A stretch of DNA of 64,000 nucleotides from Thermoanaerobacter uzonensis DSM 18761 (GTDB lineage Bacteria; Bacillota; Thermoanaerobacteria; Thermoanaerobacterales; Thermoanaerobacteraceae), in assembly GCF_900129115.1 (NCBI RefSeq), contig NZ_FQUR01000009.1, positions 154,557 through 218,556 on the forward strand. Direction: 5' to 3'. The notes below the pieces were generated by a model. The model saw only the letters and a list, made by a program, of their open reading frames with translations. It was not told the DNA's origin and searched no databases. How positions within the stretch are numbered: the first letter of the stretch is position 1; each line of letters begins with the position of its first letter. A program made the translations under genes and the position numbers. Shown one piece after another: positions 45,266 through 53,445 of the stretch.

Positions 45266-45898
45266 TCAAATTATTTTTAGAATTTCCAGCATATTATTTA
45301 TGACATAATCCGGTTTTGCTTCCTCTAAGAGATTAAAGGGCAAGATTGTCCATTTAACAGCCGCACTTTTTACTCCAGCATTAGAAGCACATAATATGTC
45401 ATAAGGACTGTCTCCCACCATTAAAGTCTCTTCTTTATTAGCATTGAGTAGTTCCAAAGCTTTCAAAATTGGATCCGGATTTGGCTTATGTTTTTCTGTG
45501 TCCTCCAATGCCACAATTACCTTAAAATATTTTTCCAGGTCAAAAAGCCTTAACCCCCTTATAGCCAATTCTCTCCTCTTAGATGTAACTATACCCATTT
45601 TAATTCCATTTTTATACATGAGTTCAAGGGCTTCTTTTACATCTTTTCTTATTCTGGTATATTTATCATGATTAAACTCATTGTATTGTCTATAAGTATC
45701 CAGCATTAAATCCCATTTGTCTTGGCTAAATCTTTTTAAAGTTATTGGAAGGGGTTCTCCAAAATAAGGAGTAACGTCTTCCGGTTTTACGGTATATCCT
45801 AAATGCTTTTCTATTGTGTATTTAAAAGACTCAATAATAAGTTCATTGCTATCAATAATCGTTCCATCTAAATCGAAAAGTACTGTTTTTATCCCCAT
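45266..45898 (-). CDS. ppaX: HAD-family hydrolase, PpaX-like pyrophosphatase
   Basis: 210 residues from ATG 45898 behind AAGGGAGAT. HAD motifs: FDLDGTIIDS (nucleophile D9), IVTSKRR (motif II threonine), and MVGDSPYDILCASNAG (acidic motif). Length and sequence resemble Bacillus PpaX, which hydrolyses pyrophosphate released by HPr kinase/phosphorylase. No hprK is visible, so phosphoglycolate phosphatase or another small phosphatase is possible. Confidence 0.8.
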   Translation of the reverse strand: MGIKTVLFDLDGTIIDSNELIIESFKYTIEKHLGYTVKPEDVTPYFGEPLPITLKRFSQDKWDLMLDTYRQYNEFNHDKYTRIRKDVKEALELMYKNGIKMGIVTSKRRELAIRGLRLFDLEKYFKVIVALEDTEKHKPNPDPILKALELLNANKEETLMVGDSPYDILCASNAGVKSAAVKWTILPFNLLEEAKPDYVINNMLEILKII

Positions 45899-45940
45899 AT
45901 TATCTCCCTTCATAAATTCTCTTCTTCTTTTAGTATACAA

Positions 45941-45972
45941 AAAAAATCACTTCATAACAAGATATGAAGTGA
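45941..45972 (-). terminator. Terminator after the cwlD-like gene
   Basis: TCACTTCATA/TATGAAGTGA perfect stem followed by eight T residues on the minus strand. Confidence 0.85.
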
Positions 45973-45981
45973 AAAATTTTG

Positions 45982-46662
45982 CTATTCTGAAACTTTTTGA
46001 AAATAATGTATTAAACCTTTATATATTGCCCAAGCAATTTTATATTGATAATTTTCGTCATTTAAAAGTTTTTCTTCTTCAGGATTTGACATAAAGCCAC
46101 ATTCCACAATAACTGCCGGCATTTTAGCGTTTCGCAAAAGGTAATAACTATTAGAACTTTTAGCCATCCTGTCGTTATTAGGATCTAACGTATTTCTTAA
46201 CTCTTGTTGAATAAGTTCTGCTAATAGTTTACCTTTTTCAGAGTTATTTTGATAAAATACCTGTGCCCCCTTGTATTTAGATTGACTAAAACTATTTAAA
46301 TGAATACTAATTAAAACATCTGCTATTACTTCATTTGCTTTTACCACTCTATTTTTTAAATCCTTTGAAAGAGAACTATCTGACAAAGTGTCGTCTTCCC
46401 TTGTCATCACTACAATACCACCACTTTCTTCAATAAGTTCTCTTAATTTTTGAGCAATTTCAAGATTTAACTCATCCTCATCTTTTCCATATCTTCCAGG
46501 TTTGCCAGGGTCTGGTCCTCCATGTCCTGCATCTATGACAACAACTTTATTCATTATTGGAACAGTTTTAAAAGCAGCTATATAATACCCTTTTTTAAAA
46601 CTATATAGCCCTACTATTAAACTTACTATTAGTAAAAACATCATCCATCTTTTAAATACCAT
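45982..46662 (-). CDS. cwlD: N-acetylmuramoyl-L-alanine amidase, CwlD-like
   Basis: 226 residues. An N-terminal membrane anchor (about 6-22) is followed by an Amidase_3 domain with the zinc ligands in VVIDAGHGGPDPG, EDELNLEIAQKL and SIHLNSF, and the catalytic glutamate in VIVECGFMSNPEEEKLL. Size and single-domain layout match CwlD, which makes muramic-delta-lactam in the spore cortex. Monocistronic and divergent from the LysM spore protein gene. Confidence 0.87.
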   Translation of the reverse strand: MVFKRWMMFLLIVSLIVGLYSFKKGYYIAAFKTVPIMNKVVVIDAGHGGPDPGKPGRYGKDEDELNLEIAQKLRELIEESGGIVVMTREDDTLSDSSLSKDLKNRVVKANEVIADVLISIHLNSFSQSKYKGAQVFYQNNSEKGKLLAELIQQELRNTLDPNNDRMAKSSNSYYLLRNAKMPAVIVECGFMSNPEEEKLLNDENYQYKIAWAIYKGLIHYFQKVSE

Positions 46663-46718
46663 GTCCCCATCCCCTTATCTTTTAGTAAAAATTATTCATC
46701 TAAAAAAGTTTATATGTC

Positions 46719-46744
46719 ACTTAATAATAAAATCCACATATTAT
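46719..46744 (+). promoter_or_regulatory. Sigma-K-like promoter candidate
   Basis: AC, 16 bases, CATATTAT, about 25 bases upstream of the LysM gene start. This fits the late mother-cell pattern (AC-N16-CATAnnnT), as expected for a coat or cortex protein. Confidence 0.4.
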
Positions 46745-46767
46745 GATTAAAGGAAGGGGGTAAAAAT

Positions 46768-47751
46768 ATGGTCACTTTAGAATTCACATACGTAGTACAA
46801 CCAGGAGACACGGTATTTTCAATTGCTAAAAAATTTAACACCTCAGTTGACGCTATAATCACAAGAAACAACATTATAAATCCATCTTTAATATATCCTG
46901 GACAAAGGCTTATTATTCCAGTACAAGGAAGTTATTATACTGTCCAGCCTGGAGATACTCTATATCTTATTGCTCAAAAATTTAATGTTCCTTACGAAAC
47001 TATCATTTATACAAATAATCTCACATACCCTTATACAATATATCCGGGTCAAAAGCTATTCATCCCTGGAGTAAAAATAATCGCACCACAACCACCACTA
47101 CCTTCACCGCCTCCCGCACAAAAGCCTTGTCCAACTTATTACACAGTACAGCCAGGAGATACTTTATGGACTATAGCACAAAAATTTGGAGTATCATTGG
47201 AGGAGCTAATTAAAGCAAACTATTTAATAAATCCAAATATGATATACCCTGGACAAACATTAATAATTCCTTGTCCTACATCGCCACCCATTGAATATCC
47301 CACACTAAAGATTGGAGATAAGGGCCCCTTTGTAGTAAACTTGCAAGCAAGACTAAAATCTTTGGGCTTTGACCCTGGTCCTATTGATGGTATCTTTGGA
47401 AGAAAAACAGAAGAAGCCGTAAAAGCGTATCAGCAAAGCAGAGGACTTCCAGTAACAGGAATTGTCGATAATGTGACATGGAATGCACTCTTGTTTGGAA
47501 CTCCTCCTGTTACTACTCCTACACCACCAGGAAAAGTTTATATAGTAAAACCTGGTGACACTTTATGGAATATAGCAAAAACTTTCAATACAACAGTAGA
47601 CGCTATATTAAAGGCAAATGCAGATATTAAAGACCCTAATTTGATTTATCCCGGTCAGAGAATTATAATTCCTACATCTTCACAGGAAATAGCCTACAAC
47701 CAAGAAGTACAAGAAATAAATGCAGAACAAGAAGAAAGCAAAGAAGAATAA
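46768..47751 (+). CDS. LysM-repeat protein with a peptidoglycan-binding domain (SafA-like)
   Basis: 327 residues with no signal peptide. Order: LysM (7-51), LysM (56-100), proline-rich linker, LysM (124-168), PG_binding_1 (181-243, VVNLQARLKSLGFDPGPIDGIFG), LysM (257-302), acidic glutamine-rich tail. Each LysM ends IYPGQxLIIP. The absence of a signal peptide fits a protein made in the mother cell and assembled on the spore surface, as for SafA, rather than a secreted autolysin. Ribosome site GGAAGGGGG. Confidence 0.88.
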   Translation: MVTLEFTYVVQPGDTVFSIAKKFNTSVDAIITRNNIINPSLIYPGQRLIIPVQGSYYTVQPGDTLYLIAQKFNVPYETIIYTNNLTYPYTIYPGQKLFIPGVKIIAPQPPLPSPPPAQKPCPTYYTVQPGDTLWTIAQKFGVSLEELIKANYLINPNMIYPGQTLIIPCPTSPPIEYPTLKIGDKGPFVVNLQARLKSLGFDPGPIDGIFGRKTEEAVKAYQQSRGLPVTGIVDNVTWNALLFGTPPVTTPTPPGKVYIVKPGDTLWNIAKTFNTTVDAILKANADIKDPNLIYPGQRIIIPTSSQEIAYNQEVQEINAEQEESKEE

Positions 47752-47752
47752 A

Positions 47753-47792
47753 GTCAAAAAATAGTCAGGAAAAATCCTGACTATTTTTTGAC
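47753..47792. terminator. Bidirectional terminator
   Basis: 18-bp perfect stem (GTCAAAAAATAGTCAGGA) with a four-base loop between the LysM gene and trxB. Confidence 0.9.
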
Positions 47793-48695
47793 GCTGTCTA
47801 TATATTTTTCTGCTACATAAGCTGCTGTTGCACCATCTCCAGCAGCCGTTATAACTTGTCTTAAAGATTTATGCCTTATGTCTCCAGCTGCAAAAACTCC
47901 AGGTATATTTGTCCTCATATCATCATCTGTCATGATATATCCATATTCATCAAGTTCCACAATCCCTTTCACTAATTCTGTATTTGGTGAATAGCCAATA
48001 GCCACAAAAACTCCTTCTACATCTAAAGTACTTTCTTCACCTGTTTTAACATTTTTAAGTTTGAGTCTTTCTACTCCATACTCTCCTTCTACATCAACTA
48101 CTACAGTATCCCAAACAAACTCAATTTTTTCATTTGCGAAGGCTTTTTCCTGTTCAATTTTCGTAGCTCTAAGTTCATTTCTTCTATGAATTATATAGAC
48201 TTTTTTTGCAAATTTAGTAAGGTATAACGCATCTTCTACTGCTGTATTCCCTCCGCCTATAACTGCCACTGTGGCATCTCTGTAAAAAGCTCCGTCACAG
48301 GTAGCACAGAAGGAGATACCAGCCCCTATAAATCTATCCTCGTTTGGAACACCTAACTTTTTAGGTGTAGCGCCCATCGCTAAAATAATAGCTTTTGCTT
48401 CATAAGTTTTATTAGAAGTCTTAACTTTCTTTACATCCCCTGTAATATCTAGGCTCTCAACATCTTCATTAACAATCTCAAGGCCGTGTTTTCTCACCTG
48501 TGCCTCCATCTTAGCAATAAGGTCAGCACCACTTATCTCTTCATAACCGGGGTAATTTTCTAACTGATAAGTATTTACTATTTGCCCTCCCAGATAAGTT
48601 TTTTCAATAAGTACCGTTTTAAGCCTTGACCTTGCAGCATACAATCCAGCAGTAAGTCCCGCAGGACCTCCTCCTAAAATAATTAGATCGTACAT
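47781..48695 (-). CDS. trxB: Thioredoxin reductase
   Basis: 304 residues. FAD-binding GGGPAGLTAG (8-17), redox-active C130-ATC133 in SFCATCDGAFY, NAD(P)-binding GGGNTAVEDA, and C-terminal FAD motif GVFAAGDIRHKSLRQVITAAGDG. It reduces thioredoxin using NAD(P)H or, in anaerobes, possibly another donor. Start preceded by AGGAGGAG. The stop codon lies within the terminator shared with the LysM gene. Confidence 0.96.
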   Translation of the reverse strand: MYDLIILGGGPAGLTAGLYAARSRLKTVLIEKTYLGGQIVNTYQLENYPGYEEISGADLIAKMEAQVRKHGLEIVNEDVESLDITGDVKKVKTSNKTYEAKAIILAMGATPKKLGVPNEDRFIGAGISFCATCDGAFYRDATVAVIGGGNTAVEDALYLTKFAKKVYIIHRRNELRATKIEQEKAFANEKIEFVWDTVVVDVEGEYGVERLKLKNVKTGEESTLDVEGVFVAIGYSPNTELVKGIVELDEYGYIMTDDDMRTNIPGVFAAGDIRHKSLRQVITAAGDGATAAYVAEKYIDSVKK

Positions 48696-48728
48696 AATAA
48701 AATCACTCCTCCTTTGAAAATAAAATAT

Positions 48729-48763
48729 AATAATGGAAGCAGTAAAAACACTACTTCCATTAT
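48729..48763 (-). terminator. Hairpin between the coat genes and trxB
   Basis: ATAATGGAAG-AGT / ACT-CTTCCATTAT stem with one internal mismatch, followed by TATTTTATTTT on the minus strand. It should end the cotF-like transcript. Confidence 0.65.
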
Positions 48764-48784
48764 TATATCACAAACTTTTTATAT

Positions 48785-49060
48785 TTACATCATCCCAACG
48801 GGTTGTCTAAATTTGTTCCTTGCCTCTTGTATATCTTGAGGTGGAGCCGGTTTGACAGGATACCATCCTCTTTGATTTATAGAATTCCAAACTGTCCTTT
48901 GATCTTCTAAAGTAGAATTTAAAAGATTGATATATTCTCTTCTTATGCTTTCATTTGCAGACTCGACTGCTGCATGGCTGAACATTTCTATTGCTAATTT
49001 GTAATTGCCCAGTACATTCATCATAATATCCTTGTCACTAATTTGCGTACTCCCATACAT
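48785..49060 (-). CDS. CotF-like spore coat protein
   Basis: 91 residues with a ferritin-like helical pattern typical of CotF: ISDKDIMMNVLGNYKLAIEMFSHAAVESANESIRREYINLL and a C-terminal NQRGWYPVKPA motif. Expected in the inner coat of the spore, made in the mother cell. Second gene of a two-gene unit with 49076-49258. Confidence 0.88.
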   Translation of the reverse strand: MYGSTQISDKDIMMNVLGNYKLAIEMFSHAAVESANESIRREYINLLNSTLEDQRTVWNSINQRGWYPVKPAPPQDIQEARNKFRQPVGMM

Positions 49061-49075
49061 ATTTTTACACTCCTC

Positions 49076-49258
49076 CTAACTTAAATGTTTTAGCAAAGAA
49101 TTGAAATTGTTTTGACATCTATCTGCAAGATTTTGGCATAAAGCTTTAAGCTGTGGATCTTGACATCTTGTAGCATAATCGTTTAAAGTTTTTGTCATAT
49201 TTTGCTGTAATGATAAAATATCATCCAAATAAAGTAATTCTTTGGTTGATAGTTGCAT
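49076..49258 (-). CDS. Small CotF-companion spore coat protein
   Basis: 60 residues from ATG 49258 behind AGGAGG. Two helices: LSTKELLYLDDILSLQQNMTK and DPQLKALCQNLADRCQNNFNSLLKHL, with three cysteines. It resembles the N-terminal half of CotF-type proteins and is usually found in front of a CotF gene in clostridia. A coat protein by context and pattern. Confidence 0.78.
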   Translation of the reverse strand: MQLSTKELLYLDDILSLQQNMTKTLNDYATRCQDPQLKALCQNLADRCQNNFNSLLKHLS

Positions 49259-49308
49259 ACATATCCTCCTTTTTATCAAATTTCATTTTTAATATGTGCA
49301 CAAAAACA

Positions 49309-49340
49309 AAAAATATGCAGAGTTTTTCTGCATATTTTTT
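49309..49340 (-). terminator. Terminator after the MazG-like gene
   Basis: AAAAATATGCAGA/TCTGCATATTTTT stem with a five-base loop; T run on either strand. Confidence 0.8.
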
Positions 49341-49653
49341 ATTTTATATACCCTTTCCTTTTTAATTTTTCGATATGTTCTTTAAGTTTTTCTTCAATAT
49401 TTATATTATACTTTTCTTCCAAGACAAACATCATTGAAACTGCGACTTGAGCAACATCTAAAAGTTCTTCTGAAATTTTTTCCATTATCTCTTTTTCGCT
49501 TAAAGTGACATTTTCTCCGTTTAAACCTCTAAATTTTCCTATAGCTTGTGCCAATTCTCCCGCTTCTTCCATTAATTTAAGGGCAGTAGATTCCAGTGAG
49601 GGTGTCAAATTATTAAGCTTTGGCAAACTTATTTCTTTAAAGCTGGTTTTCAT
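49339..49653 (-). CDS. MazG-like nucleotide pyrophosphohydrolase
   Basis: 104 residues with the all-alpha NTP-PPase pattern: LMEEAGELAQAIGKFRG provides the ExxE pair and ISEELLDVAQVAVSM the ExxxD metal ligands. It probably hydrolyses a noncanonical or excess nucleoside triphosphate. It follows the ThyX-like gene by 17 bases, and this pairing hints at nucleotide metabolism. Confidence 0.82.
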   Translation of the reverse strand: MKTSFKEISLPKLNNLTPSLESTALKLMEEAGELAQAIGKFRGLNGENVTLSEKEIMEKISEELLDVAQVAVSMMFVLEEKYNINIEEKLKEHIEKLKRKGYIK

Positions 49654-49670
49654 GATTTCATCTCCATCTT

Positions 49671-51191
49671 TTAAGCTTTTTTTCGCCTTGCCATAAAGGT
49701 TGCTAACTGGGGCGCTACTTCCTTAATCAAATCAAGCATCTTAAAAGAAACATTCCTTATATCCCACTGAGCTTCATTAGTGCATCTTAAATTTGCAAAA
49801 TGATCAAAAGCCCATAAATCAGCATTCATAAGAACCAAGCGTTTGTGTGCATTTGTTACCACGTAAGGACTTACTTCAGGCAATTTTTCTTTTAATTCTA
49901 TAAACAATTCCTCTGAAGCCTTTATCGCTTTTATTAAAATTTCGGAAGCCTTTGCTTTTTCGATATTTGGAGGAATAACAAAACCATTTTCAACTGTCGG
50001 TTCACCGCAATCAAAGACAATAGTTCTATGCCTTAAAAGCTGATGCCAATTAGCTTCACTTATCTTTAATTGAAATTTAAATCTGACCGATTTAAATGCC
50101 TCTATTAAATGGTCAAATTCCCCTATATCTTCAACTGCCTGCTGCAAGATTTTACTTTTCCCCTCTTCGTTTATCTCCTTCACTGTTTTTCTCACCGCTT
50201 CAAAACTTTTACCTGAATATGTAAATAAAATATGCATAATTACAATATCTACCGGAGAATATTCACTATCTTTCCCTGTATAGTCTATTAAAATGACATC
50301 CTCATCTGAATCTGAAAGCTCATCCTCCTTTACAATACTTGCTAAATTCTTTAATCTATCGTAAACTTTTAATTGATAAACAGTAGGAGTTGTATGTCGT
50401 AACATGCTTGGTGCAATTTTTTCCCCTTGTTCTACTATTCTTTCGGCTAATAACTTTGCCTCTTTAGTAGGATGCGCGAAAAGTTTTCTCACTATATCCT
50501 GTAAATCTAAGGCATTTAAAGCTACTGCAAAACTTGTCTTGGTAGCTAGAAGAAGTGCATATCTTGCATCTTCAAAGGCAATTTTACTAATCCTATTGTA
50601 AAATCTTTCTTCACTTTCCCCCTCTTTTTTCTCTTCCGCTCTGGCTAAATATTCTGTCAAAACTTCTACAAGTTTTTCATAGGCATCATAGGAGTTGTTC
50701 CAGACTTTTAAAAACTTTTCTTTCAAATCAGGCTTCCCTTCTAATTCTTTTGGTATCACTACTTTATCTCTTGTAGGCTTTTGATACCTTTGGCTCCACT
50801 CTATAAAGGCAGGCCGCCTGTTCATAAGTTCAATATCTCCTGACAAATGCCTTGAGACATCTTCCACGCACAAGTGCATTAAATGCTGCTCAGCAATAGA
50901 AGAATGTCCAAATCTTTCAACCCACTTTTCGTGAAATTCTTTCGCCTTTTGTATTGCTTTTTCTAAAGGTATGTTATGTTTGGGGATGTAGTCAGTTATG
51001 TTTAAATCTCCATCTGTCAAAGACTCAAGTATATTAAGCCTCCAGCTGGTATCTCTTCTACTTACCTTCGAATTTATAGGTGGAATGATAAACTCCGGCA
51101 ATGAATGTATAAAATAGACAGGTCCGTATACGTCTGTCACAAAATTTTCTAAAAGCTTCTCCTCTTCAGGAGTCAATTTTCTCATTTTCAT
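49671..51191 (-). CDS. Tandem ThyX-like protein
   Basis: 506 residues from ATG 51191 behind AAGGGAG. It holds two Thy1-type halves. In the first (about 85-140), GHSSIAEQHLMHLCVEDVSR is followed by NRRPAFIEWSQRY, which keeps the SxRY end but not the RHR. In the second (about 385-420), LLRHRTIVFDCGEPTVENGF keeps RHR but has lost SxRY. True ThyX is about 220 residues with a complete RHR-x7-S motif. Whether this long form still methylates dUMP is open. Confidence 0.75.
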   Translation of the reverse strand: MKMRKLTPEEEKLLENFVTDVYGPVYFIHSLPEFIIPPINSKVSRRDTSWRLNILESLTDGDLNITDYIPKHNIPLEKAIQKAKEFHEKWVERFGHSSIAEQHLMHLCVEDVSRHLSGDIELMNRRPAFIEWSQRYQKPTRDKVVIPKELEGKPDLKEKFLKVWNNSYDAYEKLVEVLTEYLARAEEKKEGESEERFYNRISKIAFEDARYALLLATKTSFAVALNALDLQDIVRKLFAHPTKEAKLLAERIVEQGEKIAPSMLRHTTPTVYQLKVYDRLKNLASIVKEDELSDSDEDVILIDYTGKDSEYSPVDIVIMHILFTYSGKSFEAVRKTVKEINEEGKSKILQQAVEDIGEFDHLIEAFKSVRFKFQLKISEANWHQLLRHRTIVFDCGEPTVENGFVIPPNIEKAKASEILIKAIKASEELFIELKEKLPEVSPYVVTNAHKRLVLMNADLWAFDHFANLRCTNEAQWDIRNVSFKMLDLIKEVAPQLATFMARRKKA

Positions 51192-51274
51192 GTCAAAAAC
51201 TCCCTTCAAAATTATAAAACCGACCTTTTCGACATTTTATATTATTATACCATAAACTTTTGCTGTAAAAAACA

Positions 51275-51304
51275 AAAAACAGTTATCACTGATAACTGTT
51301 TTTT
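51275..51304 (-). terminator. Terminator of the tRNA-Tyr/tRNA-Lys unit
   Basis: AACAGTTATCA/TGATAACTGTT stem followed on the minus strand by TTTTTTGTTTTTT. Confidence 0.8.
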
Positions 51305-51309
51305 ACAAC

Positions 51310-51385
51310 TGGTGACCCATCCGCGACTCGAACGCGGGACACCCTGCTTAAAAGGCAGGTGCTCTACCTCCTGAGCTAATGGGTC
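51310..51385 (-). tRNA. tRNA-Lys (anticodon TTT)
   Basis: 76 bases with encoded CCA. Acceptor GACCCAT/ATGGGTC, D arm AGCTC, anticodon loop CTTTTAA, T loop GTTCGAG. Second gene of a two-tRNA transcript. Confidence 0.97.
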
Positions 51386-51388
51386 ATA

Positions 51389-51474
51389 TGGTGGAGGGAG
51401 ATGGATTTGAACCATCGAAGGCGACAGCCAACAGATTTACAGTCTGCCCCCTTTGGCCACTTGGGTATCCCTCC
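51389..51474 (-). tRNA. tRNA-Tyr (anticodon GTA)
   Basis: 86 bases with a long variable arm, as expected for bacterial tRNA-Tyr. Acceptor GGAGGGA/TCCCTCC, anticodon loop CTGTAAA, encoded CCA. Confidence 0.97.
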
Positions 51475-51699
51475 ACATTTTTAAAACAATAAAAAGTTTT
51501 GCTTGAATCTTTAATAAAAATCACGTAGCTTATTTTATCATATAGAATTCTATTTGTAAAGGGCTTTTATGCAGTTATTTTTGTGTAAAAATATGTAAAC
51601 AATTTTGGAATTTGATTTATTTTTGTTTTTCTATATAATTAAGATAGTAATCACATAGTTTTTAATACATAGCAACTCAAAAATATTGGAGGAAAAAAT

Positions 51700-52479
51700 A
51701 TGAAATTTGTTTCATGGAATGTAAATGGCTTACGGGCCTGCTTGCAAAAAGGGTTTATGGATTATTTCAAAAAAGTAAATGCTGATATTTTTTGTATACA
51801 AGAAACCAAATTACAGCCCTATCAGACAGACCTTGAAGAACTTAATTTAGAAGGTTATTTCGCTTTTTGGAATTTTGCTGAAAAGAAGGCTTATTCAGGA
51901 ACTGCTGTATTCACAAAATATAAACCTTTATCCGTTAACTACGGAATAGGCATCCCTCAACATGACAATGAAGGAAGAGTTATAACGTTGGAATATGAAA
52001 AATTTTACTTAGTAAATACCTATACTCCTAATTCTCAAAGAGGATTGACAAGACTTTCTTACAGAATGGAATGGGAAGAAGACTTTCGAAATTATTTGCT
52101 AAAATTAGATTCTGTAAAACCTATAATTTTATGCGGAGATTTAAATGTAGCCCATAAAGAAATAGATATAAAAAATCCATCTGCTAATAGAAGAAATGCA
52201 GGTTTTACAGATGAAGAGAGAGAAAAAATTACAATTCTATTAAGCTCTGGATTCATTGATGCTTTTAGATATTTTTATCCAGATAAAAAAGATACCTATA
52301 CATGGTGGTCCTATATGCATAACGCAAGAGAAAAAAATATAGGATGGAGAATTGACTATTTTATTGTTTCAGAAAGGTTAAAAGATTATTTAATTGATGC
52401 AGAAATTCATTCAGAAATATTAGGAAGTGATCATTGCCCTGTTGTTTTACTCTTAAAAGATGAACTCATAGAAAATTAA
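51700..52479 (+). CDS. exoA: Exodeoxyribonuclease III
   Basis: 259 residues of the ExoIII/AP endonuclease family: KFVSWNVNGLRACLQKG, FCIQETKLQ, ILCGDLNVAHKEID, NAGFTDEEREK and the C-terminal LGSDHCPVVLLL. It cuts DNA at abasic sites and has 3'-exonuclease activity in base excision repair. Start preceded by GGAGGAAA. Monocistronic. Confidence 0.96.
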   Translation: MKFVSWNVNGLRACLQKGFMDYFKKVNADIFCIQETKLQPYQTDLEELNLEGYFAFWNFAEKKAYSGTAVFTKYKPLSVNYGIGIPQHDNEGRVITLEYEKFYLVNTYTPNSQRGLTRLSYRMEWEEDFRNYLLKLDSVKPIILCGDLNVAHKEIDIKNPSANRRNAGFTDEEREKITILLSSGFIDAFRYFYPDKKDTYTWWSYMHNAREKNIGWRIDYFIVSERLKDYLIDAEIHSEILGSDHCPVVLLLKDELIEN

Positions 52480-52503
52480 TAAACCCCAACTGGGGTTTAT
52501 TAA
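52476..52503. terminator. Bidirectional terminator
   Basis: 12-bp perfect stem TTAATAAACCCC with the loop AACT, containing the stop codons of both convergent genes. Confidence 0.8.
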
Positions 52504-52988
52504 TACTTATCTTTCCTTATACCAAATTCTGCTGATTCTACCCATTCCTCTGCCTTTCTTACATGGTCAATTAGATTCTCAAAAATCTCTTTATGACGAT
52601 TTTCTTCACTTATTAAAAATTCAAAAAGTCTTTTTTCCAAATCATCATTTGCTTCTTTTAACATTTTTTCATATAATTCTATACTTTCATTTTCTATCTT
52701 TAAAGCGAATTGATATATTTCAAGTTGTTCAGGTTTAAATCTTACATTACTTTTAATCTCATCTTTATTTTTAAACACATTAGTAAATTTCTTTATTATT
52801 TCACTTTCCTTTAAATCGTATATATTCTTTTTAGCCCAATTTTCAATTATTTCTGCATGTTTTTTCTCATCATTAGCTAAATCTAAAAATAAATTTTCCA
52901 ATTCATTCCCTTTATTCTTTTGTGCTTGTTCTTTGTAATATTTTTCACCATCTTTCTCCATCTGAATTACAAATTCTACATTTGTCAC
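52500..52988 (-). CDS. Ferritin-like/rubrerythrin-like diiron protein
   Basis: 162 residues, a four-helix bundle with paired iron-ligand motifs: VIQMEKDGEKYYKEQA, LANDEKKHAEII (ExxH), ALKIENESIELYEKM and LISEENRHKEIF (ExxH). The rubredoxin domain of full rubrerythrin is missing. It probably binds a diiron centre and handles peroxide or stores iron. It follows the superoxide reductase gene on the same strand. Confidence 0.85.
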   Translation of the reverse strand: MTNVEFVIQMEKDGEKYYKEQAQKNKGNELENLFLDLANDEKKHAEIIENWAKKNIYDLKESEIIKKFTNVFKNKDEIKSNVRFKPEQLEIYQFALKIENESIELYEKMLKEANDDLEKRLFEFLISEENRHKEIFENLIDHVRKAEEWVESAEFGIRKDKY

Positions 52989-53017
52989 TTTGAATCACCC
53001 TTTCAAAATAATGTCAA

Positions 53018-53047
53018 AGGGCTTTCATTTTTTATGATGAAAGCCCT
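53018..53047 (-). terminator. Hairpin after superoxide reductase
   Basis: AGGGCTTTCAT/ATGAAAGCCCT perfect 11-bp stem. The T run on the minus strand is interrupted (TTGACATTATTTT), so it may attenuate rather than block entry into the ferritin-like gene. Confidence 0.6.
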
Positions 53048-53055
53048 ATAATTTA

Positions 53056-53430
53056 TTATTCAACCTCTACTTTTTTGCTGTTTTCCCATAGACCATGTAT
53101 ATTGCAATAACTTGTAGCATAAATTATACCTGATTTTTCAACTTTAAACTTTATAGTTATATCAGGCTCTGTAAAAACGCCGTATTCTCCATGGCTATTC
53201 ATCACATAATTCCCTATTTCAACAGGGAATTTATCCCCTTCTCCATAAAAATAAACCTTCAGCCATTTAATATGGTGCTCTAATGTATTTGGATGAGGAA
53301 TCTCCTCTCCAATATTAACTCTTAGTTCTACTATTTCTCCTTTTTTTACTTTGTCTTTTATATGTATTACAGGTACATGCTTTTCACCTTTCCAATCTCC
53401 ACTTTGATATAATTCACCAAATTTACCCAT
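53056..53430 (-). CDS. sor: Superoxide reductase (neelaredoxin type)
   Basis: 124 residues, the one-iron class without the N-terminal desulforedoxin domain. Iron-centre ligands are H18 (EKHVP), H46 (IPHPN), H52 (EHHIKW), C109 and H112 (SYCNIHGLW); E16 is the flexible sixth-site residue. It reduces superoxide to peroxide without making oxygen, as suits an anaerobe. It lies 15 bases after the DPSL gene. Confidence 0.96.
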   Translation of the reverse strand: MGKFGELYQSGDWKGEKHVPVIHIKDKVKKGEIVELRVNIGEEIPHPNTLEHHIKWLKVYFYGEGDKFPVEIGNYVMNSHGEYGVFTEPDITIKFKVEKSGIIYATSYCNIHGLWENSKKVEVE

Positions 53431-53445
53431 ATTAAACCCTCCTAA

